Shown in pieces: positions 23,898 to 35,800 of a stretch of DNA of 64,000 nt (positions are counted from its first letter, which is position 1; each line of letters begins with the position of its first letter). The notes beneath the pieces were generated by a model. That model worked only from the letters and a program-made list of their open reading frames with translations. It was not told the DNA's origin and made no database searches. Where the stretch lies: NCBI GenBank assembly GCA_033439795.1, contig JAUTDP010000013.1, positions 1,550,001 to 1,614,000 of the forward strand, given 5' to 3'. Source of the stretch: Sordaria brevicollis (Eukaryota > Ascomycota > Sordariomycetes > Sordariales > Sordariaceae). A program made the translations under genes and the position numbers.

Positions 23898-24659
23898 TAC
23901 CCTCCATTCATATTCCTGCCTGAGCCTTTATAAACCTAATACACGCATTATATACCCTCTCGCTTTCTGTTAGTCCACACCTTTTCTCGCCTTGCCAGTC
24001 GGTCCTAGTAACACTTAGCCACGAAACTGCACCATGAAAGTATTTACACTGGACTGAATCACTCGATTGGGAACAGGGAACCAGGAATGGACGAGTAATG
24101 CATTGATATGTATAATTGTAATGTTATTCATATTGCTTAAGGGAGCCGTCGAATGTCTGCTGCCAGGAATTCCAGTTGTACCAAAACTGAAATGAGCCTT
24201 CTCGTTCCCATTGCATCTGGCCTTTTCAGATCCCATCTTTGTCAATATATGACGGCATATCCCCTCGCCTTCAAGACAGTCCGGACATGAAGGTAGCCAG
24301 CCATACATATCATGTCCTTCACGATTCTCTGGCCTGAAAAGTTGGGTTGAAAATTGGACCATGAGGTCCCACATTGCATATCTAGAGCGATCAAGACATC
24401 GTTAGGGTAAAACTAACTAGTCCGGCTGAACAGTATCATTACCAGACGGTTGTATACAACAAAGAATGTGTGCAAAGTGAGGAGTAAGCGGACGTTGAAT
24501 TTCGCCTCTATTTTCCCCTCCATGTTCCCTTGTCCCCAAGAAACAACAGGCGCGCAAAATATGTGACATCGCGAGTGTTGCGGGTATAACTTTCTCCCAT
24601 GCTCCTCAGCTGCCTAAACAGCCCCAATTTTCCTTCTTTCTTTCCTTGGGGGCAACCGT
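23898..24659. other. Convergent 3' intergenic stretch
   Basis: This lies between the 3' ends of the metallopeptidase (+) and eIF2B epsilon (-). No gene is seen. Confidence 0.5.
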
Positions 24660-26995
24660 CTAGTCACTATCCTCATCCTCCTCGTCGCTCTCTTCATCGC
24701 TGTCCTCCTCATCCGCGTTCTCCAGCCACTCAACCAGCACGCGACTCTTTTCCTTGATCTTGGACAGTGTGTCATTCTCCGCTGCCCTGGAGTCCGCCCA
24801 CCAGGCGAGAATACCCTCCTCTTCGAGTACATCCAGGCTGTAAAGCTGCTGTAAGAGAGCCGCAAGGAGCGTACCTGCGCGGGCAGAATCAAGACCCTTG
24901 ATAGCCGCCAGAGCTTTCTGCAGCGCGAGGGCAAACTCGGCATGGAGGTCAACCTTGTTTCCGCCAACACCAACCTCGGTAATGAACTTGACGGCACCCT
25001 TCTTGGACGTGAGGGCCTTACCAGCAGCCTTGGTAGGCTCAAGACCGCCGTTTTCGGGGTTCATGAGCTCGGCTGCGCGAGTGGCAAAGGCCACGGCAAT
25101 GGCTTTGCGCATCATGCTATCCGAAGCATTGTTGGCCAGTCTCAGGCCCATGAATTCAAGCTTCGCGGAATCGAAGTCCTCGTTGTCATCAGCACGGAGG
25201 GCATCCACAAGTCCGTGTACAGCGTCGCCATGGAACTGGTCGAGCTTCAAGGCGGCAGCGGCGGAATCGTCGGACGCGAAGGAGGACAGGCGTTCGCGGT
25301 TGGCTTTGGATTGGAAACCTTGCTCGTACTCGTCGTCCGAGAGCTCATCGTCAGAGTCATGGGTCGCTAGTGTGGAGATGGATTCGCTCGAGATGTTGAG
25401 GCCGGCCAAAGAGTAAATGAGAGAGCTCTGAAGAACTGCTGGATCCGCATCGGCCTCATCCTCGGAGTCGCTATCCTCCTCTTCTTCTGGTTCCTCATAT
25501 TGTGCTCCCTTGCCGTCATTCCCGACCAGTTTGATATCGGTTTTGGCAGGTTCTCCATCGTTGGTAAGGAGGGAAATTCTCGGTAGAGGTTGAGATGGGA
25601 GTTGTTGCCCCGCGCTGATCCGCACACCGTAGGAAATGAGAGAGCCGTGGGGGATGTAGCTGTGCTTGCCAATAACAGCGTCGTTGGCGATAATGGAATG
25701 TAGAACTGTGGCACCGTCTTCGATCACCGCATCGTCCCAGATATAACTGTTCTCTATCCTCACGTTCTTTCCAATCTGACATCTCCTTCCGATGATACTG
25801 CTCGAGATCGTACTGCCAGCGTCGACATAGGCGGTCTTCCCCAGTACGGATTTGGTAACAGTGCTGTTTTTTGCGATGTGTGCGCCATCCTCCAACCACA
25901 ACCCCCGCTTGTACTTGTAAGTCTGGCCGTGGACAAGGTTGCTATCGGGGACGTATGGTAGCGTCCAGCGGTGGAGGATGTCCTTGCTGATGCAGTCATA
26001 CATCTGGAGGTTGCTGGCACGGGCGCCGTAACCTTCCTCAAGGATTTCGGCATTGATGATCTTGCCATTCAACTCCCAATCCTTCAGTACGCCATGAAGG
26101 AAGTTCTTGCGGGGAAGCTCGTAGTCGAAGCTCTCGGACCACAAAGCCAAAACATCCGGTGTGCAGATGTCGATGCCACAGTCAATCAGGTCGGTGCGCA
26201 TCTCAAACTCTCCATATTCGAATACCGACTCATCCAGCTTGACGTACTTGTCCTTCTGAAGGGGGTGCATTTCTTCATATTGCAGACAACGGCCGTTCGT
26301 GGGGTCGACAACGAAGACAGGAGTAATGCCCCGGGCCTTTGCAGCTCGGTGAGGACTGTCGCCTGTTGAACGCAAGACGATGGTCATGCAGGCGTCTCTG
26401 TTGGCCTCCCTCCTTGCACGGTGCCGGGCCAGAATACCGTCGAGTGGGATGTTGGCGACAACATCGCCATGGACGAGAATGAAGTCGCCTGAGATGAGGC
26501 CACGCTTGTCGAGATCTCGCAGAAAGTCACCGATAGAGCCTGCGTCGGACACGCGGATGAAGTCGACGGAGGAGAAGGGACAGAGGTTGCTTTCGGGGCT
26601 CCATCGGTCGGACTCGTTGATGTAGGTTTCGACATCTTCGGAGTGGGCGCCGCAGTAAATGAAGACCTCCTGTACACCGTTGGAGGCTAGGTATTCGAGC
26701 GTATATTCGATAACCGGCACGTTGACCAAGGGAAGGAGACACTGGCGGGAGGAGGAGACGGTCAGTAGAGGTACGCCAATGTCACCAAGGAAACAAGGGC
26801 CATGAGAGCAGGAGGCATGGGATATGAAGCATTTACCCTGGGTTTTTCAAGTGCAAATGGCTGGAAGCGGTCCTGGAAGGAGTCGGCGAGGATGACGGCC
26901 TGCAGAGCATCCTCTCTCTTGTCTTCGGCGCCGCCCTTGGCGGGCTTTTTGGACTTGTTGGCACCTCCGGCCTTGCTGGCCTGCTTGCCCGACAT
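24660..26995 (-). CDS. GCD6: Translation initiation factor eIF2B epsilon subunit
   Basis: The predicted product is 746 aa from exons 26995-26837 and 26741-24660 (minus strand). The 95-bp intron (GTAAAT...GCCAG) joins ...FALEKPR/CLLPLVNVPVIEY... in phase 0, the exact family junction. eIF2B epsilon is the catalytic subunit of the guanine-nucleotide exchange factor that reloads eIF2 with GTP, the step inhibited by eIF2-alpha phosphorylation. The domains in order are a Lys-rich start, a nucleotidyltransferase-like fold (LQAVILADSFQDRFQPF; FILVHGDVVANI), left-handed beta-helix hexapeptide repeats (DGAHIAKNSTVTKSVLG through IIANDAVIGKHSYIPHGSLI), an acidic linker, and a C-terminal W2/HEAT exchange domain. 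It ends in aromatic and acidic boxes (GILAWWADS, then a run of Asp/Glu). The length is near yeast Gcd6 (712 aa). Confidence 0.97.
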
Positions 26996-28571
26996 TGCCA
27001 GTTCTTCTTGGTAGCAGGGAGATTCTACAGAAACAGGTTGACGAGAGTATCGATCAAGCGTATGGGTAAATGGCCGCGGGTCGGGAAAGCGCGGGGAAGG
27101 ATGGTGTAGGGGTAGGCGGGCTTGGTTGTAGTGGGGTGAGGGCACACAATGTCAAGAGAGCACCGACGCGTTCGAAGCTGGAGGGGAGTTTACAATGTGC
27201 CTGCTCGGCCGCTGTGGATGTGTAGCACCAAACCCTTCCACTTGTTGTATGGTAGTGATGAGTCAACGCACTGGCCCTCAATCCGTCCTGACGTTGCTGC
27301 CGCTCAAAAAAGTTTAACATTCCACATTTTAGGCCCGCCGCCGTGCTACATGCTACATGCTACATGCTTCCATGCGGGTGGGGGTGAGCCGGTGCGGGGC
27401 CATCACCTGTGGCTTGTACACAAATAACTTGCACTTGCAGCAAAATTCGTGGCGCTGGTAGGTAACTTTGCTGGTAATCACAGCCGCATTTGGGCATGGC
27501 ACGGAACAGTACAATGCTTTGCACCTTCCTTGGCCGGACAAAACCGTATTCGATGAAGGGAAGGTGTTTATTACTTTGAAACTTTGATAGTGTACATAGA
27601 GGTAGAGGTAGCTTCACGTTCATGTCTGGCAAGTTTTATGGCTCTTGCGCGGAATAGCTGGCGCGATTGCCCAGTCCCAGTGGTGGAAACCATCCCGACG
27701 TCTAGAAACTTTAAGTTGCCCTTGACATCCCTAGGTAGGTTCTGTTGGGATAGTAGACCCGAGTCACGTCGCACCTACCAGTAGTCCACAATGACCTGAC
27801 AACGGGCGCTTGGCTAATTGCTGTCCTTGTCTTGCACTCTTGTGTTTGGAAAAATTTGGCACCGGGAAGACTCCCGAATCCTGATGCGCGACAACCGTCT
27901 TTCAAAAGGTCGATTCGGACTTCAGTGTCAGTGTTAGTGCCTGCCGAGACGTGATCGGCGATCCAACCATTTTAGTGGAGCCAAACGTTGAATTGCGGCT
28001 ACAGTAGAGGACTAGAGGTACCTTATGTAGGAGCTCTGGCCTCTGGGAGCCTGTGTCTTCAATCACTAGGATGTCCTGTTCGGAAGTTATCCGATCTCAG
28101 CTCAGCGATACAGTAAACCCATCTCTCCCAAGTGCCGTGATTTGTACCGTTTGGGTACAGTACCTATCTCATGTCTAGAGGTATTTTACCACGGTTTTGG
28201 AGGTTCAAAGAGTCTATATGTATGCAGGAGCTTCGGAAAGACACAGCAATGGAACGGTAAGCACACTTGGGTTCGTCGAGGGGGTACCTACCTCTATTAT
28301 GGAGGAACCTGAGCTTTACAGCTTCAGCACGTCCAGGCTCACAAAGACTCGGAACAGGAACGATGGAATGGATTTAAAGAGGTACTTTACCTAGTACCTC
28401 TGCGTACCCGACAATACTCGTCACAGATGTCCAAAAACCCGACACCGTCTTCTCCCGTTCACAAAGGCGGACGTCACGGCGCCCGATGCATAACGGCGGA
28501 CCCGCACTAGGTGGACCCCAAGAGTTCTAGACCGCAATCGAACATGCACCGTACCGCATCTGGGGTTCGTG

Positions 28572-28826
28572 ATGGATCCCCCAGGCTCTCCAGCAAAGCG
28601 GCTCAGACCGTCAGACTCCGACGATGGCTCAGTCCATACTGCCAGTCAAACATTCCCGATGCCACGCGTAGCCAGGGTTCTCGCCTCCAAGACCGCTCCC
28701 CTCTGCTTAAAATGCAAATCGCCTGGGCTCCGAGCTATCGGGAAGTGTCCTTTCCCTAGCTTGTGCCGGGCCCCTCCCGCCCTTCACAACAGTCTGGTAC
28801 CCGAGGCTGCTGTCAGAGGAGACTAG
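28572..28826 (+). CDS. Unrecognised small ORF, 84 aa
   Basis: The ATG is at 28572. The first ~35 residues (MDPPGSPAKRLRPSDSDDGS and on) look like the charged, Ser-rich N-terminus of a fungal nuclear protein. The middle holds TAPLCLKCKSPG, which recalls the second half of a Zn2Cys6 finger, but the first half (CxxC before it) is missing. It could be a gene remnant, the first exon of an unresolved gene, or chance. No continuing exon was found downstream. Confidence 0.2.
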   Translation: MDPPGSPAKRLRPSDSDDGSVHTASQTFPMPRVARVLASKTAPLCLKCKSPGLRAIGKCPFPSLCRAPPALHNSLVPEAAVRGD

Positions 28827-29979
28827 GAGAGGGCTCCGGCTGGTTTTAACCCCTTTCTACCTCCCCATCGATGTTCCGTTCTCTTCAACCTCGTTTTCTT
28901 TCCGTGATATACTTGCCCCTTGTGTTACCAGCCGGATACAACTTGTAAAGCGTCACCCCTCCGTATTCTCCATTGACCCTTCAGTCGTTTTCACGTCCCA
29001 ATATCTTTATCCACCTATGCTCTTGTGAACAGGGCATCATGACATGACGGATCCGAAAGTGAACCCTCTCCACCTTCAAACGGACCTCATAACGGACCTA
29101 CGGGGGCTCATTCGCTGCAGCACCAGCTTCTTATCTGGAACTCGAAGAGAGGTATTTACAGTCCGAGGTAATATCAAGTTCACTCCACTTCCCCATCCTG
29201 CAATATCCAGGCGTGGTTCTCTAACAACACCGCAGGCATCGGGATCAAAACCCCCTTCCGTCGGTCTTGCGGTCGGTCAGAAGTCGGCCGAGTAGTAGGT
29301 AGCAAGAGCCTTGCCCATCCCGGTCCTTTTCCAGTCATCCCTACATTTACATAGGGATCATCTGGGATATACCCCCAATACTCTGAACCCAAGCCCCTTT
29401 GCTGCGAGAAAAATGCTTACCCAGTCTCAACGGCACCATAGACAATTCGCATCCCACCACAATTGGTACAGGAACATGTAGCAGGCACCCGGGGATCCTG
29501 CGTCTAGCCAGGTCCAGGCTCGTCTGGAACCCACCAGCCATTCTACCTAGGTTGTAGTACCGAGTGGTTGTACCACCGACTGGTAGCTACCCTCCTCTTT
29601 ACCCGTCTCCCGGCCTTTTTCCTGTTCATATTTTAAACAACAACCCCAGTCGCAAACCCACTCCCGTACATCGACCTACGAACCTTCCGCCTTCTTTCTC
29701 CCTCTCCGCGACGCTCACCCATCCACAGCTGGCAACGTGCTTTCTGTATCCTGTTCATTTCCTCAGTTCTCATTCTCAACTTCAGATTACGTTCTTGTTC
29801 TCTTCATCTATTTCTCTTGCTACACTCATCTTCTTTCCCAGCCTCATCAACTTCTTTGTTCTTTCCCACAGGTGCACGACATGTCAATACCATCGCTATC
29901 TCAATCCGCCGACTCCCAGTTAAACGAAAAACCGTTCTTTCAAGACAGTCGCGAATCGATCAACATCATATAGTTACCA

Positions 29980-30209
29980 TGGTCGTCAACGACTCGAGTC
30001 AGCAGACTCAAAACATCGAAGGAGAGAACCCATTTTCAACCTCGCCAACAGAAGGAGAACCGGCCACTTACGGACTTGAACTGGTGCATATGAACCAGGC
30101 TTTGGTACGAGTTTCAAAAGCTTCGAATTCTTCAGTGGATAGCCAATTCCGAGAGACAACGCCTGGTCACATATTCAACAGCTCTTTGCCTTCGTTAACG
30201 AGCACATAA
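29980..30209 (+). CDS. Unrecognised small ORF, 76 aa
   Basis: The ATG near 29980 has a good context (TTACCATGG) and opens a polar 76-residue frame (MVVNDSSQQTQNIEG...). It sits after a pyrimidine-rich leader-like stretch and behind a 30-codon ORF starting at 29881. It ends about 150 bp before the 3' end of SKN7 on the other strand. I recognise no family. It may be part of a plus-strand transcript running against SKN7, or chance. Confidence 0.2.
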
Positions 30210-30359
30210 CGGCACAAGATCGACACCAAGAACGATTGCCATGAAAATCAAGTCAACACCACCATGCTCGAATGCGGGATTCCTCCGTGCCAGCGCTTTT
30301 CCCGACCTTATCGCTCACATCCCTACTCCCAAAGTTTTTTCTCCATCAGCGATCGCTCG

Positions 30360-32867
30360 CTATTGCACAAACGGCCCTTGGTTCGCGCCGGGCCCATACA
30401 ACCTTTGGCGCTTCTCTGGTCGACTTTCCTCTGATCCACCGCCCATTCCTATGCTCTCCGAGGCCTGCATGTGACCGCCACCTTGGAAGCCCACCGACCC
30501 GCCTGCCAGCTGGTTGTTCACCTGGTTGTTCATCATTTGATATGGTGGGGGCGGCGGTCTTTGTGTGCCTCCCGGGGTCAGAACCATTCCTCCCTGCCCG
30601 CTGCCTCCAGCATTCATATACCCTCCGCCGTCCATGTTGGGCGATGTCTGGTTCATTTGCCCCGGGGAGTGCCACGAGGAGGAGGTGGTAGGTGAAGGCA
30701 CCGGGGTCTGTTCGAATTTGACCTGAGCGCCGCTGCCCATCGACGAGTTTGCCATCGCCGCCGCCGCCGCCATCATGGTGGCTTGAGCTTGTTGGTTGTT
30801 GGCGTAAGCCTGGTTCTGGTTCGGCGGTCCTGGGGCACCCGCGGTCTGACCCGTGTCGTCCGAGTTAAGGCCGCCCTGGAGCGGGTCCTTGAGCATATAC
30901 GCCAGATGCTTTCTCAAAACGCGGATCATGCTATCTTTTGTAAAGGGCTTTGCTAACACATCATTCATGCCTTGAGGGCAGGAAATGTCAGTTTCCCGGA
31001 AAAGAAAAGGAAAAAAAAAAAGGCGGACTGAAAGTCGGAGGGGCCTCGACTCACCATATTGGAAGTAGGTCTGGATGTCCTCTTGTCGGATATTCGATGT
31101 CATGGCAATGATAGGTACTCTTGCCGTCACCATCCGGATCATTGCCGTTGCCGATACGCCATCAAGATTGGGCATTATAATGTCCATAAAGATGAGGTCG
31201 AAGCTTTCGTTGTTCTCCGGGTTGTTGATTTTTTCGACAGCCTCCAACCCATCCTTCTACGACAATGTTAGCATCGACCGCTTGCCGAGACCTTACACTC
31301 CTCAGACCCGGACACCTGGAACTTACAGCAATATCTACCGAGCACTCAAGGACGTGGAGGAACTTTGCACCGATCCTTGCGCACGTTTTATCATCCTCGA
31401 CGAGCAGAATACGAGGCCGCTTGTGGCTCCACATAGAACTGCCTTGATCTTTGGGGGGAGGCGTAATCTGGGCAGCGTCGGCCATCGGGTTCGGGTTGCT
31501 CAAGGGACGAGTATACGGGATGTTGTTGATGTGGTCGGAATGGAACGGGTCAATGCCCGTCGTCTGCCCTACCGGATAAACCATGTGTCTCGGGTCGTTG
31601 AGGGGATCATGCAGCATATGCATGGGCCCAGGGCCGCTCTGCGTGAACATGACTGACGAGGCGGCCGAATCCGATGGTGACCCATTCTGATGGTAAGCTA
31701 CCGATAGCCGTTCAAGTTCGCGGTCGGCCTGGGAGTCGGGGGAAACGCCATTGAGTATCTCGCGCGCGCGTCTAAGTTCGGCTGCCGGCTCATCAGCACC
31801 GTCCGGTAGTAGCGAGAGGGATGCTGCGTGGAAGGTCGGACCTGAATGACTCGAGTGGCTGGAATGCGCCGAGTGCCTGCTGTTCCGTCGACGGTCCTCG
31901 ATGTTGCTGAGGTGGGTGATCAACTCGTTGGAGACCTGGCTCTGGGCCCTGACCATCTTTTGCAAGCTGATGACCTCGTTGACAAGCACCTTGTTCGTTT
32001 GGGCTAGCTCGAAGTACTGCTCCTGCAACGCCTGAATCTGATGTTGAGTCGCGGTAAGCGATTCGCTTAGGACCACGATCTGCTGCGATGCGCCAAAGGC
32101 ATCATCGGCTTGCGCGGGCTTGCGCGGCGCGGGCGCCTTTCTGCGGATGTTGTCTAGGTTATCTTTCCTATCTGCACGAAACTCGGGGTGCCGGAATTCC
32201 CATGCCTGAATACGGTCAGCTGAAGAAACCCCCTTTGCAGGATCTATGGCTCGGGACAACCCACATCTCTCCCGTATGGCGCTTCGCCACTTTCCTCATT
32301 GTGCCTCACTTTGTGAAAATCGTACTTGTTCAACTGTCGTACAAAGCTTGCGAAGTTGCTGTGTTTGAAGTGTTTGGGTAAAATGGTTTTGGTGAACTTC
32401 TCGTTCTGTTTATGGGACACGTCAGTAAGAGCAAGGGGGGAGGGTCGGTCGGCTTTCCCCAGGTGAAATGCTGTTCAGCGCATACCTCTAGAACGACGAA
32501 ACTATCACCATCGGCGCTCCATCGTACTACGGAATTGTAGGTGGGATCTTCGAGCATCCTGCAAGCTTGTTAGAATGCATTTTCGCAATAGGTAGGTAGG
32601 TAGACAGGCGGGGACTTGGCGCCTCATCAAGGCTTCGGGGAATAGGTTGGTTTCGTACTTATAAAGCTTGCGCACCTAGGTGAGACGAAGCACAGGTTAG
32701 CTCCTATTGTTTGACAAACTGGGCGGTCGCTAGCAGGCAAAGAAGGGGTGGATAGATAGATAGGGGGAAGCCTTTTTTTTGTTTTTGTTTTTTTTGGAGG
32801 AGCTCACAAAGTCGCTGGAGTTGTTACCAGCCTGCGCAGAGGCCGAGTCACCCTCGGGAGGCGGCAT
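30360..32867 (-). CDS. SKN7: Response-regulator transcription factor SKN7
   Basis: The predicted product is 660 aa from seven exons on the minus strand: 32867-32808, 32675-32659, 32558-32486, 32405-32265, 32205-31327, 31256-31055 and 30970-30360. Residues ~19-115 form an HSF-type DNA-binding domain ([51 protein letters not shown]); a coiled coil follows at ~125-185. The receiver domain has the acidic pair in LLVEDDKT, phospho-acceptor Asp415 in [13 protein letters not shown], the Thr in IIAMTSN and Lys465 in LAKPFT. The tail is Gln/Asn/Gly/Pro-rich. SKN7 takes phosphate from the histidine phosphotransfer protein of the Sln1-type pathway and also serves oxidative-stress control with Yap1-type factors. 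The HSF domain is cut by introns, and the second exon is only 17 nt. Both introns in the receiver region are in the family frame. Confidence 0.97.
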
Positions 32868-35800
32868 GGCTGTGTGTGGTTCAGCGTAGTTCGCGACACG
32901 GAGGTCTAGACAAGCGAATGCCCCCGAACAGTCGAGCCGATAACAGCGGCCGATAAGAGACTACGGCCGAGAATCAAGAACAAGCCAATTCAGAAGGCAC
33001 GAGTTTCTCCCAAGCGAAGCAAGAGCACAATTTGATGGACTGGTCACGCTCTGCTCCTCTTCTCATCTCCACACGACGTGATGCGGTCTCCCTGGTCCGA
33101 GCCGAAAGTTGTTTCCACTTTTTTCCCAAGGTCACGTAGCATGCTCTGGGTCGAGCGTCCAGGTGGTCGAATCGCGGGTGCTTCGCGACGTAATGCACCC
33201 GGGGCGGCGGGGAACCTAAACGGTCCACGCAGCGGATGATGAGACAGAAAGGCGGTACAGGGCCCTTGCTTTGAGAAGGATAGGGCAGACGGCCAAGCCA
33301 GGCACACTTGGATGATTGCGATATGGGAAGGTGGTTGTTGTTGGAGCCCAGCGCAGGATGGTGACCAGACGGGCAGGCGAAGGGCGTACGGTCCGTCCCA
33401 AGGCCGTATTTCGGGTGTCGCTGAAGGGATTCGGGACTCGACCTCTCAAGGAATGGAAGGTTAGGTTCAGAGAGGCTCGAAAGGGTCGAAAGAAAAGGTT
33501 CGAGACTGTGGTCGAGTTCAGGGTAACGTTTAGGCAGCGAATCAGAGACAAGGGACCTTGACTGGCTGGATGGACACGGTGCTGGTGGGGAGAGGGGAAA
33601 AAATATAAATGATAAAATAAAATAAAATGGAAGCTCGTTCTTCCGTGGATCCAGTCGATGTTTGGGATTTGGAAGAGACAATTAGGGGTGGGTGCTTTTT
33701 TGGCGCCTCGGACCTTTTTCGTTGTCTGGTATGTACCTAGTTTTGGGAGTTGCGTGCCCTTTCCCTCCCCCTCGGCATCAGGAACTAGGAAGCACTGTCT
33801 ACGGCGGAGGAGGTGGGTTGGAGGTCAGTGACACAATAGCTCAATCTGTAGGGACGGGACTCGGGAAGGGTACGACTGTCCGAGACTGGCAAGCCACAGT
33901 ATGATTGACCAAGTTCCGGGAAACAGGCGAAAAACTTGCAGTAGCCATCACGAGCGGCAACTTCAATTGCCTTGGTGAGCCTAGCAAGCCTTGTTCGCTT
34001 GGTAGAGGCACGCCAGTACACAGTCTCGACAGCACACCAGAGACGGTAGGATCGCTGCCGTGGAGACTTGGGACTCGCGAGGCGGGTAAACCGGGGTTGG
34101 ATATTTGGTAAGGAATGGACCCTCGATGCGGCGCCGGTTGGACGTGGAAAGTTCAAATTTTGTACTAGTTCGCAATCGAAACACTCCAAGACATGGGAGC
34201 ATCTCGCTCGTCGTGTTAGAGGAATCCCTACTGCGGAGAAAGTCTTGTGCGAAAACGGAGAAGTCTCCACGAATCAAACGACAAAAGCAATCACTTGAGG
34301 ATGTCATCCACACTCCAGTCCGTGCCGTTACGAACAACGTGCCAACAGTTCCTCACCAACACTGCACGGTTTGTATTTTACGATACACTACCATGGATAG
34401 ACTCCAGGTACCTCTAGACCTCACTATCCTTTTAGACCGTGAATAACATTATCTCTCACACAAGAGTGGGAGTAACAAGGTCTTTATCGGATCGGGAAAA
34501 CCACTGGGTGGATGTTATCCCAACATGCTAGATATCACAACAAGTGCATTGTAAGCAAGGTATGCTGCTAGTACCTAGCATGTGTGCATTGCAGATAGTA
34601 CATGCGATCATATGCGGTTCTGCGAACTCGGTGAGATCAAGTACGTGGATGAATCTTCGGGGGGGGGGAGACTCTCACCACTCCTACAACCGAAAATGGG
34701 GAACCGTTCTTTGAACAGCCGACATGGGGGTGATTTTCGTTTTCGGGTCACATTATGCTTCGTCGAAGTGGTAGTCCTTTTCTGCCTTTCTTTGCTTCCT
34801 TGGTTCGCGGCCCGGAGCACCAGACAACAGACTGTGCCTTTACTAGGCATACGTCGGTTGTAAGAACAAGCAGGGCAACACCTGCAAGACCAGGCACGCC
34901 AGGGCACCGAATGCACAACCGACCCATGCCGACGTCGATCTCACAACCTAGTGGCGCGGGGGCCAGCGTTCCTTATGGTCAGCGATTGAAGGCGGGAGTC
35001 TTTCAGCAACAGCCCAAACAGCTACCTCTACCATCCGCTCATCTGTACACATGTCCAACTTATGACCAGTGCTGGTTGGCCCGCAAGATGCCGGGCTGAA
35101 GATCAGGGACACCACGCTCACCGTTCTTGGGGCCATTTGACGGGTGAACATTACAGCGACACTGACTGTAAACTGGCTTTTGATACTGACACAGGGTTCA
35201 CTCCGTTGATCTTGGATATGAGGTGGGTGAGAAGAACGCCCATTCCGCACCCGAAGCAGGACAGAAAATGAGTACTTTAATGACTTGGAGAATTTCAAAA
35301 CGTGTACCTATAAGGTACCTCTAAGTTAGTGTTAAAACACTGCATCCTGTAAATACCGGCAGAGGTATGTATTATGTACTACGCATGTGAGCAGGTACTT
35401 CATGCCAATGGTGAAACGGCGCCGCGTGCACCGTCTTGCACAGTACATAGATATTAGCTTTTAGTTCCGAGTTTCGCATTGTTTGGGCGAGAAGTGTCGT
35501 AGGTGATAAAAGCCTCTTGGAAGGGACGAAACCAGGACTCTGGGGCTGGGGGTCGGGTATCGGCCAGCAGTGAGAAGCAGTCCACTGCGCTACAGCCGTG
35601 GCCATTCCTACACTAGGTATCGAGCTGTTACCATACCGTAGAGCTGTGTTCGAGTTCACTTAGTAGATATGGTGCGCTAGCTACGACGAGTTCGGTATCG
35701 ATCAACATCAGTGGTGCGACACTCTGAAGTTATCTGCTAGCTGTCAGATGCGTATGTTCGTTAATAAGTGAAGACGATAAAGAGACGGTGACATTGTGAA

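Larger units (their letters stand above)
26996..30359. other. Long intergenic region between eIF2B epsilon and SKN7
   Basis: This 3.4-kb region has no confidently recognised gene. Two small plus-strand ORFs are listed separately (28572-28826 and 29980-30209). A triple GCTACAT repeat lies at 27347-27367, and dispersed AGAGGTACC motifs occur at about 27597-27612, 28012-28024, 28283-28297 and 28381-28408. C/T-rich sequence at about 29690-29870 looks like a promoter or 5' leader on the plus strand. Confidence 0.5.

Noticed and set aside
32974..33681. 235-codon minus-strand ORF upstream of SKN7
   Set aside because: It opens with TTG and has no ATG until near its end, so no plausible protein; probably leader or promoter of SKN7.
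35520..35610. tRNA-like string on the minus strand (GTAGCGCAGTGG with a later GGTTTCGTCCC)
   Set aside because: A small GCAG/CTGC hairpin forms, but no acceptor stem, anticodon arm or proper T-arm could be paired.
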